This document shows, in pieces, positions 47,721 through 59,870 of a DNA stretch of 64,000 nucleotides. This DNA is from Eumeta japonica (taxonomy: Eukaryota; Arthropoda; Insecta; Lepidoptera; Psychidae): NCBI GenBank assembly GCA_005406025.1, contig BGZK01000104.1, positions 62,001 to 126,000 of the forward strand, given 5' to 3'. A model generated the notes under the pieces. The model made no database searches. It saw only the letters and a list, made by a program, of their open reading frames with translations, and was not told the DNA's origin. A program made the translations under genes and the position numbers. How positions within the stretch are numbered: the stretch's first letter is position 1; every line of letters begins with the position of its first letter.

Positions 47721-49075
47721 AAAATTGAAATTATGGAAATTATTAATAGTATGTACACATATTTAATTTGTTTTTTGAAGAAGTAATTGAAAAATTTGAA
47801 TCGTCAGCCGTATGACATGAATCTAAACTTCTGTCAAAATACGGAAAGGACATGAACTTTAAAAAATTATGTATGAACTTAAAGACAATTATTAAAACTG
47901 TGTTTTGGCATCAAATTTATGTAAAGTTAATCGACAAGACAACAATAAATCAACCTGAGAGTGCTTGATATATAAAAAAAATCACCTCGTGATGTATAAA
48001 AAGCATATAATTATGATAATAGGTACTCAGTAAAAATGGATAAGTGACAATATGTCTATACAAGAATAATTACAATACTTAAACACTCAAAAGTGTTCAG
48101 GATAGAAAGTGAGCGTTAGACAATGTGATAAATAATCTTAAGATATCCGAGTTGAGCGAAATACAAAAATAACAACAGTACCTACTATTTCAATATTTAG
48201 TTAAGAGTCATCTATATTTTGTACTAAACGTCCGTAACGACAAACCGGCCTTTGTAAAGGATACAAGGTAAGCCTTTCTATTCTCAGTTCTGTACTGGCC
48301 AATACTGGCCATTGTTCTTGTATCACAATAATGACGAGACGTCACGAGGCGCCCTCTGGACCGCCACCCGAGTTACTACTGACCGGGCACACGCGAGGTT
48401 GCTTATCGGAGACACGTGTAGACTCAAAGGTTAAACATCATCTGTCAGTTGTTTAATCAAGAGTTAGCTGAAGGCATTAAGTTCATTTACTTCACAACGT
48501 TAATTTACTTTGTTAGTTTCTATTGGATTAAAAAATAGCGACGGCACTGAAGATTTGCGCCGAAAGTCTGTTAAAATTAGTTAAAACCTCCTTTTTGGGA
48601 GCTAAGTAAGGTGCAGTATTAAGAAAATAATATAATTTTATGATTCATGAATAAAAAAACGATTGAGTTGGAACAAAATACTGCTACGAGCACAATAGGT
48701 ATTTAATTAATTTTTCAAACAAGTCGAATACTGTAAGTTTTACTAAGAAGATTTTTCATTATATTGTTACAAACTAGTTATAGGTTTATTACGAATTTAG
48801 TGAAGTTGAGTTTTATACTAATCTTTTTTAAAGAATGATTATAGGATTATAACATTGCGAGAAACTTTTATTTTTATCGATTTTTATTATTTATATAATT
48901 TTATTTTTCAATTAACGTATACAACACTGCAGCACGTATGTAATTCGGATACATAAGCGGTGGTTTCTTCTAAAATAACGACAACTAAAACATTTATTAA
49001 CGAAATTACCTTGATGATCATTGTATATGTATTTAACTGGTCGTATTAACTAATATAACCTATTGCATCCTATCT
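47721..49075. other. AT-rich with one GC-richer block
   Basis: 48230-48430 holds a TACTGGCCAA/TACTGGCCAT direct repeat and GACGTCA (CRE-type). Rest featureless. Confidence 0.4.
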
Positions 49076-49083
49076 ATCTACAC

Positions 49084-49386
49084 CAGTGTTTCTCAACGTG
49101 GGGCCCACGTCCCACAGGGGAGCAATTTGATAGTTAAGGGGGGCAATTAAAAAATGGACTCGACACGACTTTAACCCTTTCGCTTTGGATTATTTAAATG
49201 CAATGCTAGATATCGGTGACAAATTTAACAAAAAAGGCAAATTCTTAAAAATTGCTGTAAATAATTATTAGGTATAATTTCGTTTGACGGTTCGTTTAAA
49301 GTTTAAAGGTTAAAAATTATGTATGGGGGCATAAAAAATTTAGAAATGTTATGTGGGGCATGGGCAAAAAAGGTATGGAAACAATG
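49084..49386. mobile_element. hAT-type MITE with perfect 8-bp target duplication
   Basis: Starts CAGTGTTTCTCAACGT and ends, read inward, CATTGTTTCCATACCT (11 of 16 identical). It is flanked by the same 8 bp, ATCTACAC (49076-49083 and 49387-49394). CAGTG(T/G)TTCTCAAC is the standard hAT terminal sequence and 8 bp the hAT duplication size. 303 bp, non-coding, with G-runs near both ends. Confidence 0.88.
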
Positions 49387-49494
49387 ATCTACACCATACC
49401 TATAACCAACGTCGCAAAAGTTTACGACCATAGTCCTATCTAATCTATTGTATTAACCCACCTAGCTAGACTTGACATTGCCAATAAGTTGTTG

Positions 49495-49614
49495 ACAATA
49501 GGTTGATGTGTATGAAGACCATAGCACGTATTTTCGACGGTGGGATAGATAGGTGCAGCACTATCCCACCGTCGAAAACACGTGCTATGGTCTTCATACA
49601 CATCAACCTGTTGT
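49495..49614. repeat. Long hairpin, 54-bp arms, 12-nt loop
   Basis: Arms 49495-49548 and 49561-49614 pair with only two mismatches, one of them G-U compatible in RNA; 49-bp core arms are 49500-49548 and 49561-49609. The loop is ATAGGTGCAGCA. No known miRNA seed recognised and no transposon ends found, although the hAT-type MITE ends 108 bp upstream. Confidence 0.95.
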
Positions 49615-49769
49615 GTAATTAACCTATAGTTAAACATAATCTGAACCGTTAACTTACTTATTCACATCTCACCTATCTCAACATCAAAATAAACAGAACA
49701 TATATATAAATATCATCTGTCTCGCCTACACGTTATAATAACTTGCAGACATATTTTCACCCGTACAAA

Positions 49770-50110
49770 GGACACGTGAAGGTCGGATACGGCAATACAG
49801 ACGCGAGGGGTTAAATATCAATGAAAGGGTACGGAACGGCTTATGAAAAATGCCTGCTCAAATGGCGCGCCCCGCCAGCCTACAGGCTGCGAGTGCGCGC
49901 ATGATTTTTATTAGGCGACAACGCCTCAAAAATCCACCGAATAAGGCCTCTCGGGACGGCGGCGCATTCACGAATGTTACATATATGCGAAGGCGTATTA
50001 AGGCTTCCGCGTATAATTGCCGATTGCATGAAATTCGTTCGAATTTTTCCCGTAGTATTGGAACATTCGCAAAATTAAAAGAATGGCTCGCTTTCAAAAA
50101 TTCACCTATG
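49770..50110. other. GC-richer non-coding island
   Basis: GCCTACAGGCTGCGAGTGCG, TGATTTTTATTAGG and further CpG words. Long frames on both strands overlap, so they are taken as composition. Confidence 0.35.
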
Positions 50111-51180
50111 TCGCTTATTTTCTTTCGTTTACATCTTTTATTAGATCATGCATAAGAAAGCTATAAATATTTTTTTAATGGGATATAAAAATATAATGAT
50201 AATATTATTCAAATAATTAATTTAATTAAATAATCTAAGCTCACTTGTATTTAAATATTTACAGTAAATAGTTATTTTCAGAGAGTATAACCAGCTAAAA
50301 ATATGCCGCTAAAATATGAAGCTAAATTTTAAAATCACTGAGAAATATTTATTTTAAAATCGAACCACCTTCGAAGGCAAGTAAGTTTTAAATGGTGTCT
50401 GAGTTTTTACACATTGCGAGATCATATTTTGAAACATGTTTTCCACATCTCCGTAAGAGTTCGATATTTATACATTAGTTATTATCTATAAAAATATTAT
50501 TCGATCATCGCAACTGGAAAAACATTATTGAAATTTCTCGCAAATTAATTTTAAAATAAATACATCACTTTTAAATACCTTATAATCAATATTAATAATA
50601 ATACGTTCACGTGCGAGCCATTTTAAATAATTCGGGATATTTCGTTAATTGTTCAGTTGCTCGAGTTATTGCTTTTGACAGCATTTAAATATTCTTAACG
50701 GGCGTCAAACAGAAGAATGGATAATATTCGCTTATTGCTTTCGCGAAAGGCCGGTGAAGCTATCGAATATAGATTTGAATTTGAGTTTAATATTTCTGAG
50801 GTTGATCTCAGAGCAGTTTAATGTTCCCTACAAACGACGAGGTCATGAATTTATATGGATATACTTCGAGTGCGAAGTACAGTGGTACAGTGTGTGAGTG
50901 TGTACAGTGGTACACAAGAGTATCGGTACATAATGTAAATGACTGCGGAAAATCTCACGCCATCCAATACTAAGATTCAACGTATAACTTCAAACAAAGA
51001 AAGGCAAATATTTAAGAAGTATTTACTTATATTTGTCTTATAAACAATTGTAATTATTTAAATAAAATCAAGATTGATTCAAGTGTGTATTAACTTACTT
51101 GATAAAAAAAATATAAGTTTATATCACAACCAGTTAGTTACCTTTATGTTAAACTTCTACAGTAAAAATTTGATATCTAC
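50111..51180. other. AT-rich with a short direct repeat
   Basis: GTACAGTGGTACA occurs at 50877-50889 and 50902-50914, 25 bp apart. No gene. Confidence 0.5.
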
Positions 51181-51540
51181 ATAGTTAAAGCAACTTTTTC
51201 CCATCGACAAACAAATCTCCACAAGAGCAAGTCGAGAACTACCCACGAAACATGTCAGAATACTTCAATCCGTACGAAATAGCCGTACGTTCGATATCGT
51301 GCGATAAACAATCTGTCAAATCGAAAAGGCAATATATTCAGTCAATTTTGGGGCGGGCGCCCGTCACGCCGACCCTCGTTGTCGGGTGACCACATTCGTG
51401 AAAAATTAAGTGGACGCCCTCGAGCCACTCCCACCTAATACGGAAAACGCGGGAGTCGACATATTTTTCGCGTTGTAGGGTAGAAATAAATTTATTTGAC
51501 ATCAGCTGGATGACAGAAAATTGCATTGATTTTAAACAAT
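51181..51540. other. GC-richer non-coding island
   Basis: Hairpin CGTACG/CGTACG near 51272-51291 and a CpG block at 51350-51450. Not coding. Confidence 0.35.
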
Positions 51541-51826
51541 CCTATTGAGGCGGATCGAAACGTCAAACTTTTGCCATTGCAAACACCCTCGTGGGCTTAT
51601 TTTGACGATCGAATCATATTAGTTGTTTACTTGAAAATTTCAGAGAGATATGTCTGTTTAAAAATTAAGTGATGTTAATTTTCATTGATGTTTATTTCCT
51701 TCTGATTTATTGGAATAACAGTGATAACCATTAATGCATTACACGTTTACTCTGTATTATTTTAAAATTTTAGAAGTCAGTATTAGCTTTAAAGATAATT
51801 TTTATGTCTTAGATTATTACGAATAA

Positions 51827-52150
51827 GGAGTCATGATGCCTCAGTGGTTAAGACTGTCGACGTCAAATCCAAATATATAGAATTCCATCCTAACCGAAGG
51901 TGAATTGTCTAAGAGTTTTCAACTGATGTCAAATTAAACAGCTCCTTTCGAAGACCACGTCAAGCCGTCCCTCTCAGATGTTGGCGCCGCATTGATGACG
52001 GTTATTGAGTGACCAAGGTCCAAGTCCCTAAGTCTCGAATAAAAATTTTGTGGGAGGCTATTCCTGAACAGTGGGCTAATCGAAACCTGACACGACATAA
52101 CATCTGATACATGACCTTGGGATGGTGATAGAACTTTGTTTTCTTTATTA
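51827..52150 (+). repeat. SINE with tRNA-Ser-like head
   Basis: GCCTCAGTGGTTAAGACTGT then CGACGTCAAATCC (51838-51870) resembles the A-box and anticodon arm of a serine tRNA. It is followed by the CACGTCAAGCCGTC core (51955-51970) and a body ending near 52150. Head and core in the same orientation support one element. It cannot fold as a full tRNA. Confidence 0.6.
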
Positions 52151-52289
52151 TTCACAAGAATTAATGTAACGGGTTCAGTTATCACAATGATGTTGATTTC
52201 TTGCAAAATATATAAAATAATTAATTCACCCCTTCACTATTAAACAATTTTGTAACAATAGCAAATATTCCTAACATATTTGCTAAATT

Positions 52290-52560
52290 TTGAACCGTAA
52301 GCCGTCTCCATTGGCAAAATGATTCGGCGGTGCGCCAAGCCTAGTTCTACGCGAATATTCAAAATTTACCATTTCGCTGCCAAAACACAATTTCAACATT
52401 TGCCCCGGTGATTTTTATTGCTTACTTTATTTAAATATGTATGGAGAAGGAGGGCTTTTGTTATTCCGGCTCGGCGCTGGGCGCGGGGTTTCCAATTACG
52501 TTACATTTAACTAAGTATTACAGATGGCTGATCTTTAGTATTATTCACGTGATCCCAGCG
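52290..52560. other. GC-richer non-coding island
   Basis: CGGCTCGGCGCTGGGCGCGG and TGATTTTTATTGC words. No open frame of note. Confidence 0.3.
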
Positions 52561-52681
52561 AATGCAATTACCCTTCATTATTTCTACTACGGATCGGAAG
52601 AAGTATACTAGGTTATTAAAAAGTATTATTATTCATCCGCGAATCTGACAATAATTGAAATTTCCCGAAAACTGTACTATA

Positions 52682-52732
52682 TTAATTTTTAACCCTTAAT
52701 ATGCTGTCAGCATATTAAGAGTTAAAAATTAA
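52682..52732. repeat. Near-perfect palindrome, 25-bp arms
   Basis: Arms 52682-52706 and 52708-52732 around a single T, with one mismatch. Inside it, TTAA (52689-52692) and TTAA (52722-52725) bracket CCCTTAATATGCTG and its inverted partner, which resembles two piggyBac-style ends set head to head. Confidence 0.85.
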
Positions 52733-52740
52733 ATTTTTAT

Positions 52741-55150
52741 ATCCTTACATATTGTGTTTCAATAAGATATCTATTTACCTCCCGGAAATTATTATATTAA
52801 ATATACATGTATGATTCTACACTGTGTGATATGACGATAGATTTAACACCATTAAAATTAACACCTGCCAAGAAAATATGCTCCCATGAAAGACGTTTTA
52901 CCTTTTCCGACTTTAGTAGTCATAACGAAAATCGACATAAGTTTTTCAAATCATTGTATAGTAGCTATTGCTACATTTACAATCTGATATAAGCTACATC
53001 ATAAGTTAATAATTCAAACATATAGTTACGAACTGCTCTATCAGGAATTTCAAGATTGAGATCAGACGAAAGGAAACACGCAGAACAGCAGAAGGTGTAT
53101 ATTCAGAGACATAGTCATAATAAATCACTACGAAACCAGTTGACCGTTTGTCACTATTGTACTTGATTTGTAAACAAACTTATCGCAGAAATAAATCTCA
53201 ACTTCCGCGCGCCGGTACATCACTATTTATACTCGCCGACTGGCCCTCGAGTATGTTCTAGAAATATGATGAAATCGATAAATCATCCACAATAATGAAG
53301 TCTTAAACACGTCTCGTTTGATATAAACAAACAAAACATTTTTCTCCCAAAAAATCCATTCCACAAAATAAATCCAATTAAAAATAAAATGTAAGCACAC
53401 ATCAAAAGTACCGACAAAGGCAAAGGCGAGGCGGGTTGTTTATGCTTAGAGAATTCTATTCTCGAATATTTTTATAGAAGAATTATTTTGTAGTTCTATT
53501 TATAGCTTGCGAGCACAGTTCCCAACAATATAAACATTTATTGTACCTCAAAATAAAAACTACTTTTAAGCAGCAAAATAGTATACATGATAGGATAGGG
53601 AGTAACTCTGCGAATGAGGACAGACAGAATTCCAGCGAGCAAAGTCGCGAGCGGAAAGCAAGTTACAAATAAATACTCATATATATATTTAAATTTAAAG
53701 CTATTAATTTATAAATCGCTGTAACATACTTTCATTTTCTGGTTATTTTTAACTATAGAAAGCCATTTGTTCTATTTTTGATCGATATCAAAAAAAGGAC
53801 GACGTTTTGTATTTAATGTACATTCAGATATCTCGAAAACGACTTGGCTTGTATGAAATAAATTGTATTAAGATAAATCCTTAGGTAGTTTCACATACTG
53901 CTTTATGTTGTGCAGCATATTATTATTCAGGAAATCGGACAAAAAACATAGTTGCACTAGTGTCATCGATGTATGCTTTTCAAGGATTTTGTATTCTTTT
54001 TTAAAAACGTGAAACTGAATTCAATTATTATGGTGTATTATATTTACAGAGATTTGGGCATAATTATGTATTTTATGACAAAAATTGGTTCGGGGGTTTC
54101 TTACTTACATAGCAAGCACTTCACATTAGCGCTCGCTTATTGGCGTTATCCATTTCGCGGAGGGGTGGGGCGAGCCTTTCGCAGAGTTGGGGGGAAAAAA
54201 ATCGAAAATATAAAAGTCTTGAAAACTGCGAGTCCGGGTTGATGTTCACTAATTAAAAATATAGAAACTCTAAAATGATTACCAATACCATTGAAAAAGG
54301 AAATAAAAATTGCAATAGAAACAGGTTTCTACTATTCTACTTTTAGTACTTATATAAAAGTGAAAACTACGGTCTCACTATTACATGGCAATTAATTAAT
54401 TGCATATTAAAAAATAATCATTTAATTTATTAAAAATTACAAATATATATGTAAGTATTTGTAATTTTTTTAAGCTACAAGCAAAAGCTTTCAAATTCAA
54501 TTATCCAATCATAAAAAAAGCTTAAATAAAGTAACTTTATCAAATAAAATAAGAGCCGCCTTCAAAACCCTCTTGGGTAAACTAATTAGTTGTTTTTATA
54601 GTCGCTACAAATTAAAACAAGGCTAAGAAATAAAAGTCCTAGTGAAAGCGATGAACATAATATCTAATGAGAGATAAGCAAAATGTTGAATATGCACATT
54701 CGACCTTTAAAGGGTGCAATATATTCTTGATCTGGGCACCGACGACCCTAGACTACAAGAGCTACTCAACACCTAAATCTAAAACCAAAAATACAAAACA
54801 AAAAGCATTGCGTCAGAATAATGTAAAAGATGGAAGTTAAAACAAAACTGCGTCTGGAGAATTCAATAACCTTATTTTGCGATTATTATAATAACAGGTA
54901 CATAATGAAAGAGTTAAAAGCAACGTGTCGGTGACAGCTTTATAATATTTCTGGTATTTAAAATAGGGTCGTTCACATTGCTCAAGAACTAAATAGCCAT
55001 AGCAATACTTACACCATAAACGACGGACAATAAAAAATTTAGAATACAGGACCTTCCCAGACTTCGAATGCACATAGTTGGTTTCTTCTTTTTGATTTAT
55101 TACATTTAGTTGTTCGCATACGTTGAATTTTGTGTTTTGGTTAAATTACT
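52741..55150. other. Mostly AT-rich, small islands
   Basis: Small GC-richer blocks near 53195-53260 and 54120-54240. No coding domain in any frame. Confidence 0.4.
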
Positions 55151-55154
55151 AAAT

Positions 55155-55320
55155 TCAAATTCAAAATATCTTTATTTCATAAGTTATAAAATAACACTTG
55201 AAATAAGTCATATTTTTTAGCGAATTTATACTATACCATACATTTGAAAGGCAATTTTCCCTCAAGAAGAACGAGCAAGAAACTTGAGGGTAGCTCTTTT
55301 ATAATTTCATCGTGCATAGA
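55155..55320 (-). repeat. Probable LINE 3'-end repeat
   Basis: AAATTCAAAATATCTTTATTTCA and then AAGGCAATTTTCCCTCAAGAAG and GAGCAAGAAACTTGAGGG fit the lepidopteran block AAGGCAGATTCTACCGAGAAGAACCGGCAAGAAACTCAG. The sequence to about 55680 may belong to it, but no coding motif is seen. Confidence 0.4.
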
Positions 55321-55680
55321 CAAAACAATTACTAAATTATTAATGAACGGAACAGCCCGATAAGTAGTCGAGCCTCTTATGGCGATGGATATTTGTCTTC
55401 TAAATATTCGGAAACTATACAATACTCTTTTCTACTCAGTGATTGTCTTAATACACTTAAATTTATGTAATGGTAAATCTTGTACATCCACAGGAACCCT
55501 ACTGAACATGCGTACACAGAACCCTCTAAATAAATTTGTGTCTGCACAGTCGACTAACATGTAAACTCAGTTTATTTTTATTTCTGATATTGAGTTTATG
55601 TCGATCACTATTTCTTTTAAACATTTCTAAATTTTTTTTCAGGCACATATTCTCATCAATGAACATCGGCATCAATGCCA

Positions 55681-57180
55681 TCACAGATTCAGAGTTCTTA
55701 TCGCATAAAAAATAAAACAATAGCGCGGTCAGAAGCGAAATCGTATAGCGGAGAGACACGAAAGGACAACGCACGGCTAAAAAAGGTTGGCGCTGTGGTA
55801 ATTTCGCGGTCTAAATTATGTCAGTGGTGTCGTTCCACCTACGTGCGAGTGACTCAAAAGTATTCATATGTTCATCTGCATTGCCAAGAACGTCAATTGT
55901 TATCATTTATAAATAAAATTGTTATTGCATAGACTTTATAATAAGTGTTTCGTCTAATAAAATTGTGTTTACAAACTAATAACGTAAAAATGCCGTTATT
56001 TGCATGGTGAAAGGTATTTACTAGATCAAAATTAAAATCCCTTTTATTTTACACTAATATCATAGGATTTCAAGAGGTTATTAAAAAAATAGGCTCTCAT
56101 TTGGTACCATAAATACCATTCCATTAATACCGATGTTTGCCAGGCGACGTATCGATTAGGAAGTATCCTCTATTTACGCAGAAGCGCATATCTGTCATTG
56201 GACTGGACGACTTTTGATATTTATTCATTTAGAATCAAAAAGCTAAGTATCATTTAAATACTTAGCTTTTTGATAGCCCTGTGAGTGCGAGCATTACATC
56301 TCCTTGTAACGAAGATAGCACTGGATCACCTTAACTTTAAAACGTCACTAATTTTGCATAGAAAAGTATAGAGAAGCATATATTTTAATATTTTTTGTAT
56401 TTTGATCAATTTTCAATTTGAATAGAGGCGGACAGGTAAATTGAATTCTTATACTAACTTTATGATAAAATAGTCCTAATTACATTATTTTTAGATGACA
56501 TGCACAACCCTAACTGAGCACCGATTCCCAGGAAGCTCACAATTTTTGTACCGCGCACGGAGTCGTTCGCATTCTTGGTATTAATTTTAAGGATTCATAG
56601 TTCTTATCTCCACTTCTTACATCCATTTTACAGAAATAGGTATTTAAAAATGTCACTCCGTTGATCTGCATGTTCAAATTTTCATTACGAGATTTGCCTT
56701 GATCATTATAACCTGTCTCATGCAAACAGTTTATGCTACAATTCCAAGATAATAAATTTTAAGGGATATTTCGTTGACGATGTGGTATAAAAAAATGAAT
56801 GCGTAGTGCTACTTGCCTACGGCCACTACAACAATCATGTTGCAATTCAAATTTGTTATTATTGTTGTTTTTATTGTGCCAGATTTTTATTACGCTACAA
56901 CAGGGCATTAATCGTCCAAGCTGGTACAGCGGATCGGAGATTGTCACTACCGTTGTCGCTAATAGCGTGACAACGTTTGGAACCAACGACTATGATTATA
57001 CTCTACTAAACTTTGAATTGTTTCTTTATATGCGACTTAATATTATTTTATTTTATATTTCTGAAAAAAACTAAAAGTTTTTTATTTCAATGCAACAATA
57101 ATTTACAAGCATAAAAAAAACAATTTTATATGTGCGACATATATCCACATACCGTTTCTGAATATTAAAATTTCCTTAAC
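55681..57180. other. No gene recognised
   Basis: AT-rich besides the 56234-56274 hairpin; GC-balanced stretch 55730-55850. Frames lack domains. Confidence 0.4.
56234..56274. repeat. Perfect 16-bp hairpin, 9-nt loop
   Basis: ATCAAAAAGCTAAGTA (56234-56249) pairs fully with 56259-56274. No flanking signature of a known element. Confidence 0.9.
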
Positions 57181-57189
57181 TCGATAGAA

Positions 57190-57560
57190 GCTTTAGCCGA
57201 CTTCTTTCTAGTTCCCGGTATTCCGGCTCACATTATTTTAAATTTCCTTACAGTCTAAAAATTTTCCCCGACTCCGTACAAATCGTACTCTCGACAGATC
57301 CGCGTTCGTTATCAGAATCGTGGGCGAGTTGTCACGAACAAACGCGGTGCGGGAACGAAACACGTGGATCGCAATGGCGGATTCCGCTTTAAAAACAAAC
57401 AGCGTGGGGCGTCCTTAAACGAGGATTTAACTGTGGCTGAATATGCGCGCGGGCCGACGTCTCGCCGCGGGGCGCTGCGGCGCCGGCGCGGACTCTACGG
57501 CGTGGACTAATAATGATATCTGCAATATATATAATATGAACTATAGGACTCGCCGGGCTT
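57190..57560. other. GC-rich non-coding island
   Basis: CTCGCCGCGGGGCGCTGCGG core at about 57460-57500. Not coding. Confidence 0.35.
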
Positions 57561-59649
57561 ATATATATGCTTACAAATTTGTAATCAGTTTTTGAAAACA
57601 CATCGAAAATGTCTTTGTTGATACTAATTATATAATTAAATTGAGATGTTTAATCGCTAAGTGCAGCGTACGACAGTAGCCTACAAGATATTTTTTCTTT
57701 ACTTAACGTAATATTTTTAATGTGAGAGAAAAAAGGAAAACTAAATGCAATCATTAAAATATAATTTCAAATACAGCTTAAAGAAGAAAATAGTAATTGG
57801 GCAGAGGTAACTCTTAGTGCTACAACATTGATGACAACCTGCGATAGTATCGTATAAAGTACACGTGAAATTTTGTTAATATTTTTAGGAAATTTTTAGG
57901 AAATAAGAAGCAGCAAAGATTGATGGTACACAATTTCATCTTCTTTTTTTAACCGACTTTAAATTCATATGAATTTGTCAGGGCCTTGGGTATTTCATTT
58001 TAAATTTCATGGGAAAATAATTTCAGCATTACTCAATAGCCCAATTATGATTATCAACAAAACTGTGGCACAAATTTGTATTGCGCCAATAAAAAACGAG
58101 AAACTAACAACTTTAACATGGTATCGAAAATTAAGTACCACGTCATTTAATCATATTAAGTAAATCTGACCAAAAAAAGAATATGAAGAACCACATAAGT
58201 TTTATTTACATAGCTGTTTTACTCTTTTCATATGATATTATTTAAAAAAAAAAGAATTGTTGATATGTCACAGGATATTCCCGCCATACATGTTGCATCA
58301 ATAGAAGTCATACCTAGACTACATTGTGAATCCAAAACTGTTTCTTCCACCGACTTAACAGTTCCAGGAGCAACAAGCTTAGAAAGCTTACACTGCTCAT
58401 CGATGCTGTTCGAACTAACAAGAGGTCTTTTACGTCACGTCTAACCTGCAGAGGACGGAACTGCTACGTCAGCGCAATCTAGCGGCACTCCCATTTATTT
58501 TAAATCTTGAATCAAATCACATTTTCATTTATGAATGGTAGCGGTAAATTAATTTCAGGTCATTATGTGTGGAGTTTTTTAATTAATTTGCTGATTAATT
58601 TGCCCATGATTATTAACAGTTCTATAAATAGGAAAATAACTAGATAAAAATATTTTGAATCAAATATTTATTTACCAAAGAAGAATAATCCTATTAATTT
58701 TGGGATATTTATTCTTGTAATATCTAAATGCAGAAAAAGGTATCATAACAAAAACACATAACTTATAGATCACTATGAAGGGTAAATTGTCACTAACGCT
58801 AGTTGTACTCATCAGGCAAACTAAAGGTCAGTCAAGTTAAATTTTAGAGGTTGTGTCTTTAACGAGTATTCACTATGAACATTAAACACAAATAAAAAGA
58901 ATGTAATATGAAAGAATATGCATTTCCAAATATAACTAACGACAGAAATATTTTAAATATTATGCGTATCCTAAGACAAGACAATATGTATTAACATTTT
59001 TACAGACACGCCTCCTAACACAAAAAAGTTGTTTTATTCTAAAAATGTATTTTATTAGGCAATGTGTTTTTTTTTTCGTAAAAAACTTAAATGTATAATC
59101 AAAGCAACTTACACTAATGTAAAAAAATCCTTTGGATACAACTTTAGAAAAAAAACAACTTTTTATCGTCTCTTTGAAAATGAAGGTTTAACCTCCAAAT
59201 AAAGTCACGAACAAAATTGAAGTTGGAGCAGATGTTTTTGTGATAAAACACTATACAGTCTTTTTAATATAAATATTTACGTGAATTTACAAGTCAGAAC
59301 ATTAATATATTGAAATAGTACTTTAATTTGAATTTGCTTTTTTCGGCCAATTTATATGTTTTATTGAGTTGAATTTTTTTTTTATACATGTACAACAATG
59401 AATGAATCTGAAGACAACAATCTAAACCTAATGCTGCGATCGCGAGCACACACGCCAAGTATTCAATAGTAACAAGATGGCTGACCGATACTAAAAATGA
59501 TATACAAATATTTATCGTTTGGTATGACAAATACACCCCATCTTAAGACGACGAGCTCACAGCGAGGGGACAATGTGCGCAATTCCGATCCTGATCAAGG
59601 TAGAGTTTATAAATTAATTTGTAATCAAATAAAGTAATTTAATTCGAAG
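57561..59649. other. AT-rich, nothing recognised
   Basis: No gene or element seen; short frames only. Confidence 0.45.
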
Positions 59650-59870
59650 TAAAACAGTAGCTGTGTGCTTCGGAGATCGTATTAAGCCGTCGGCACCGGA
59701 CGCTATCAGCGCACTGGTGACGACAGTCATTAAATGCGTCCATTCCGCACTGGAGGCGGTGTGGCGGGCTCTAGGTTCAAGCCCCGCGATGACAAACAAA
59801 AAGATTGTGGGGGTATACCTCAGTATCATGGGATAACAAGACCTGATCCAATAAATACTTAATTTTCGAG
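59650..59870 (+). repeat. SINE-core repeat with tRNA B-box
   Basis: GCTTCGGAGATCGTATTAAGCCGTCGGCACCGG (59667-59699, given as adjoining short blocks) is followed by GGTTCAAGCC (59774-59783), a good B-box. It ends toward CTGATCCAATAAATAC. Confidence 0.6.

Noticed and set aside
49850..50155. 101-codon plus and 79-codon minus frames
   Set aside because: Mutually overlapping, basic composition, no domain.
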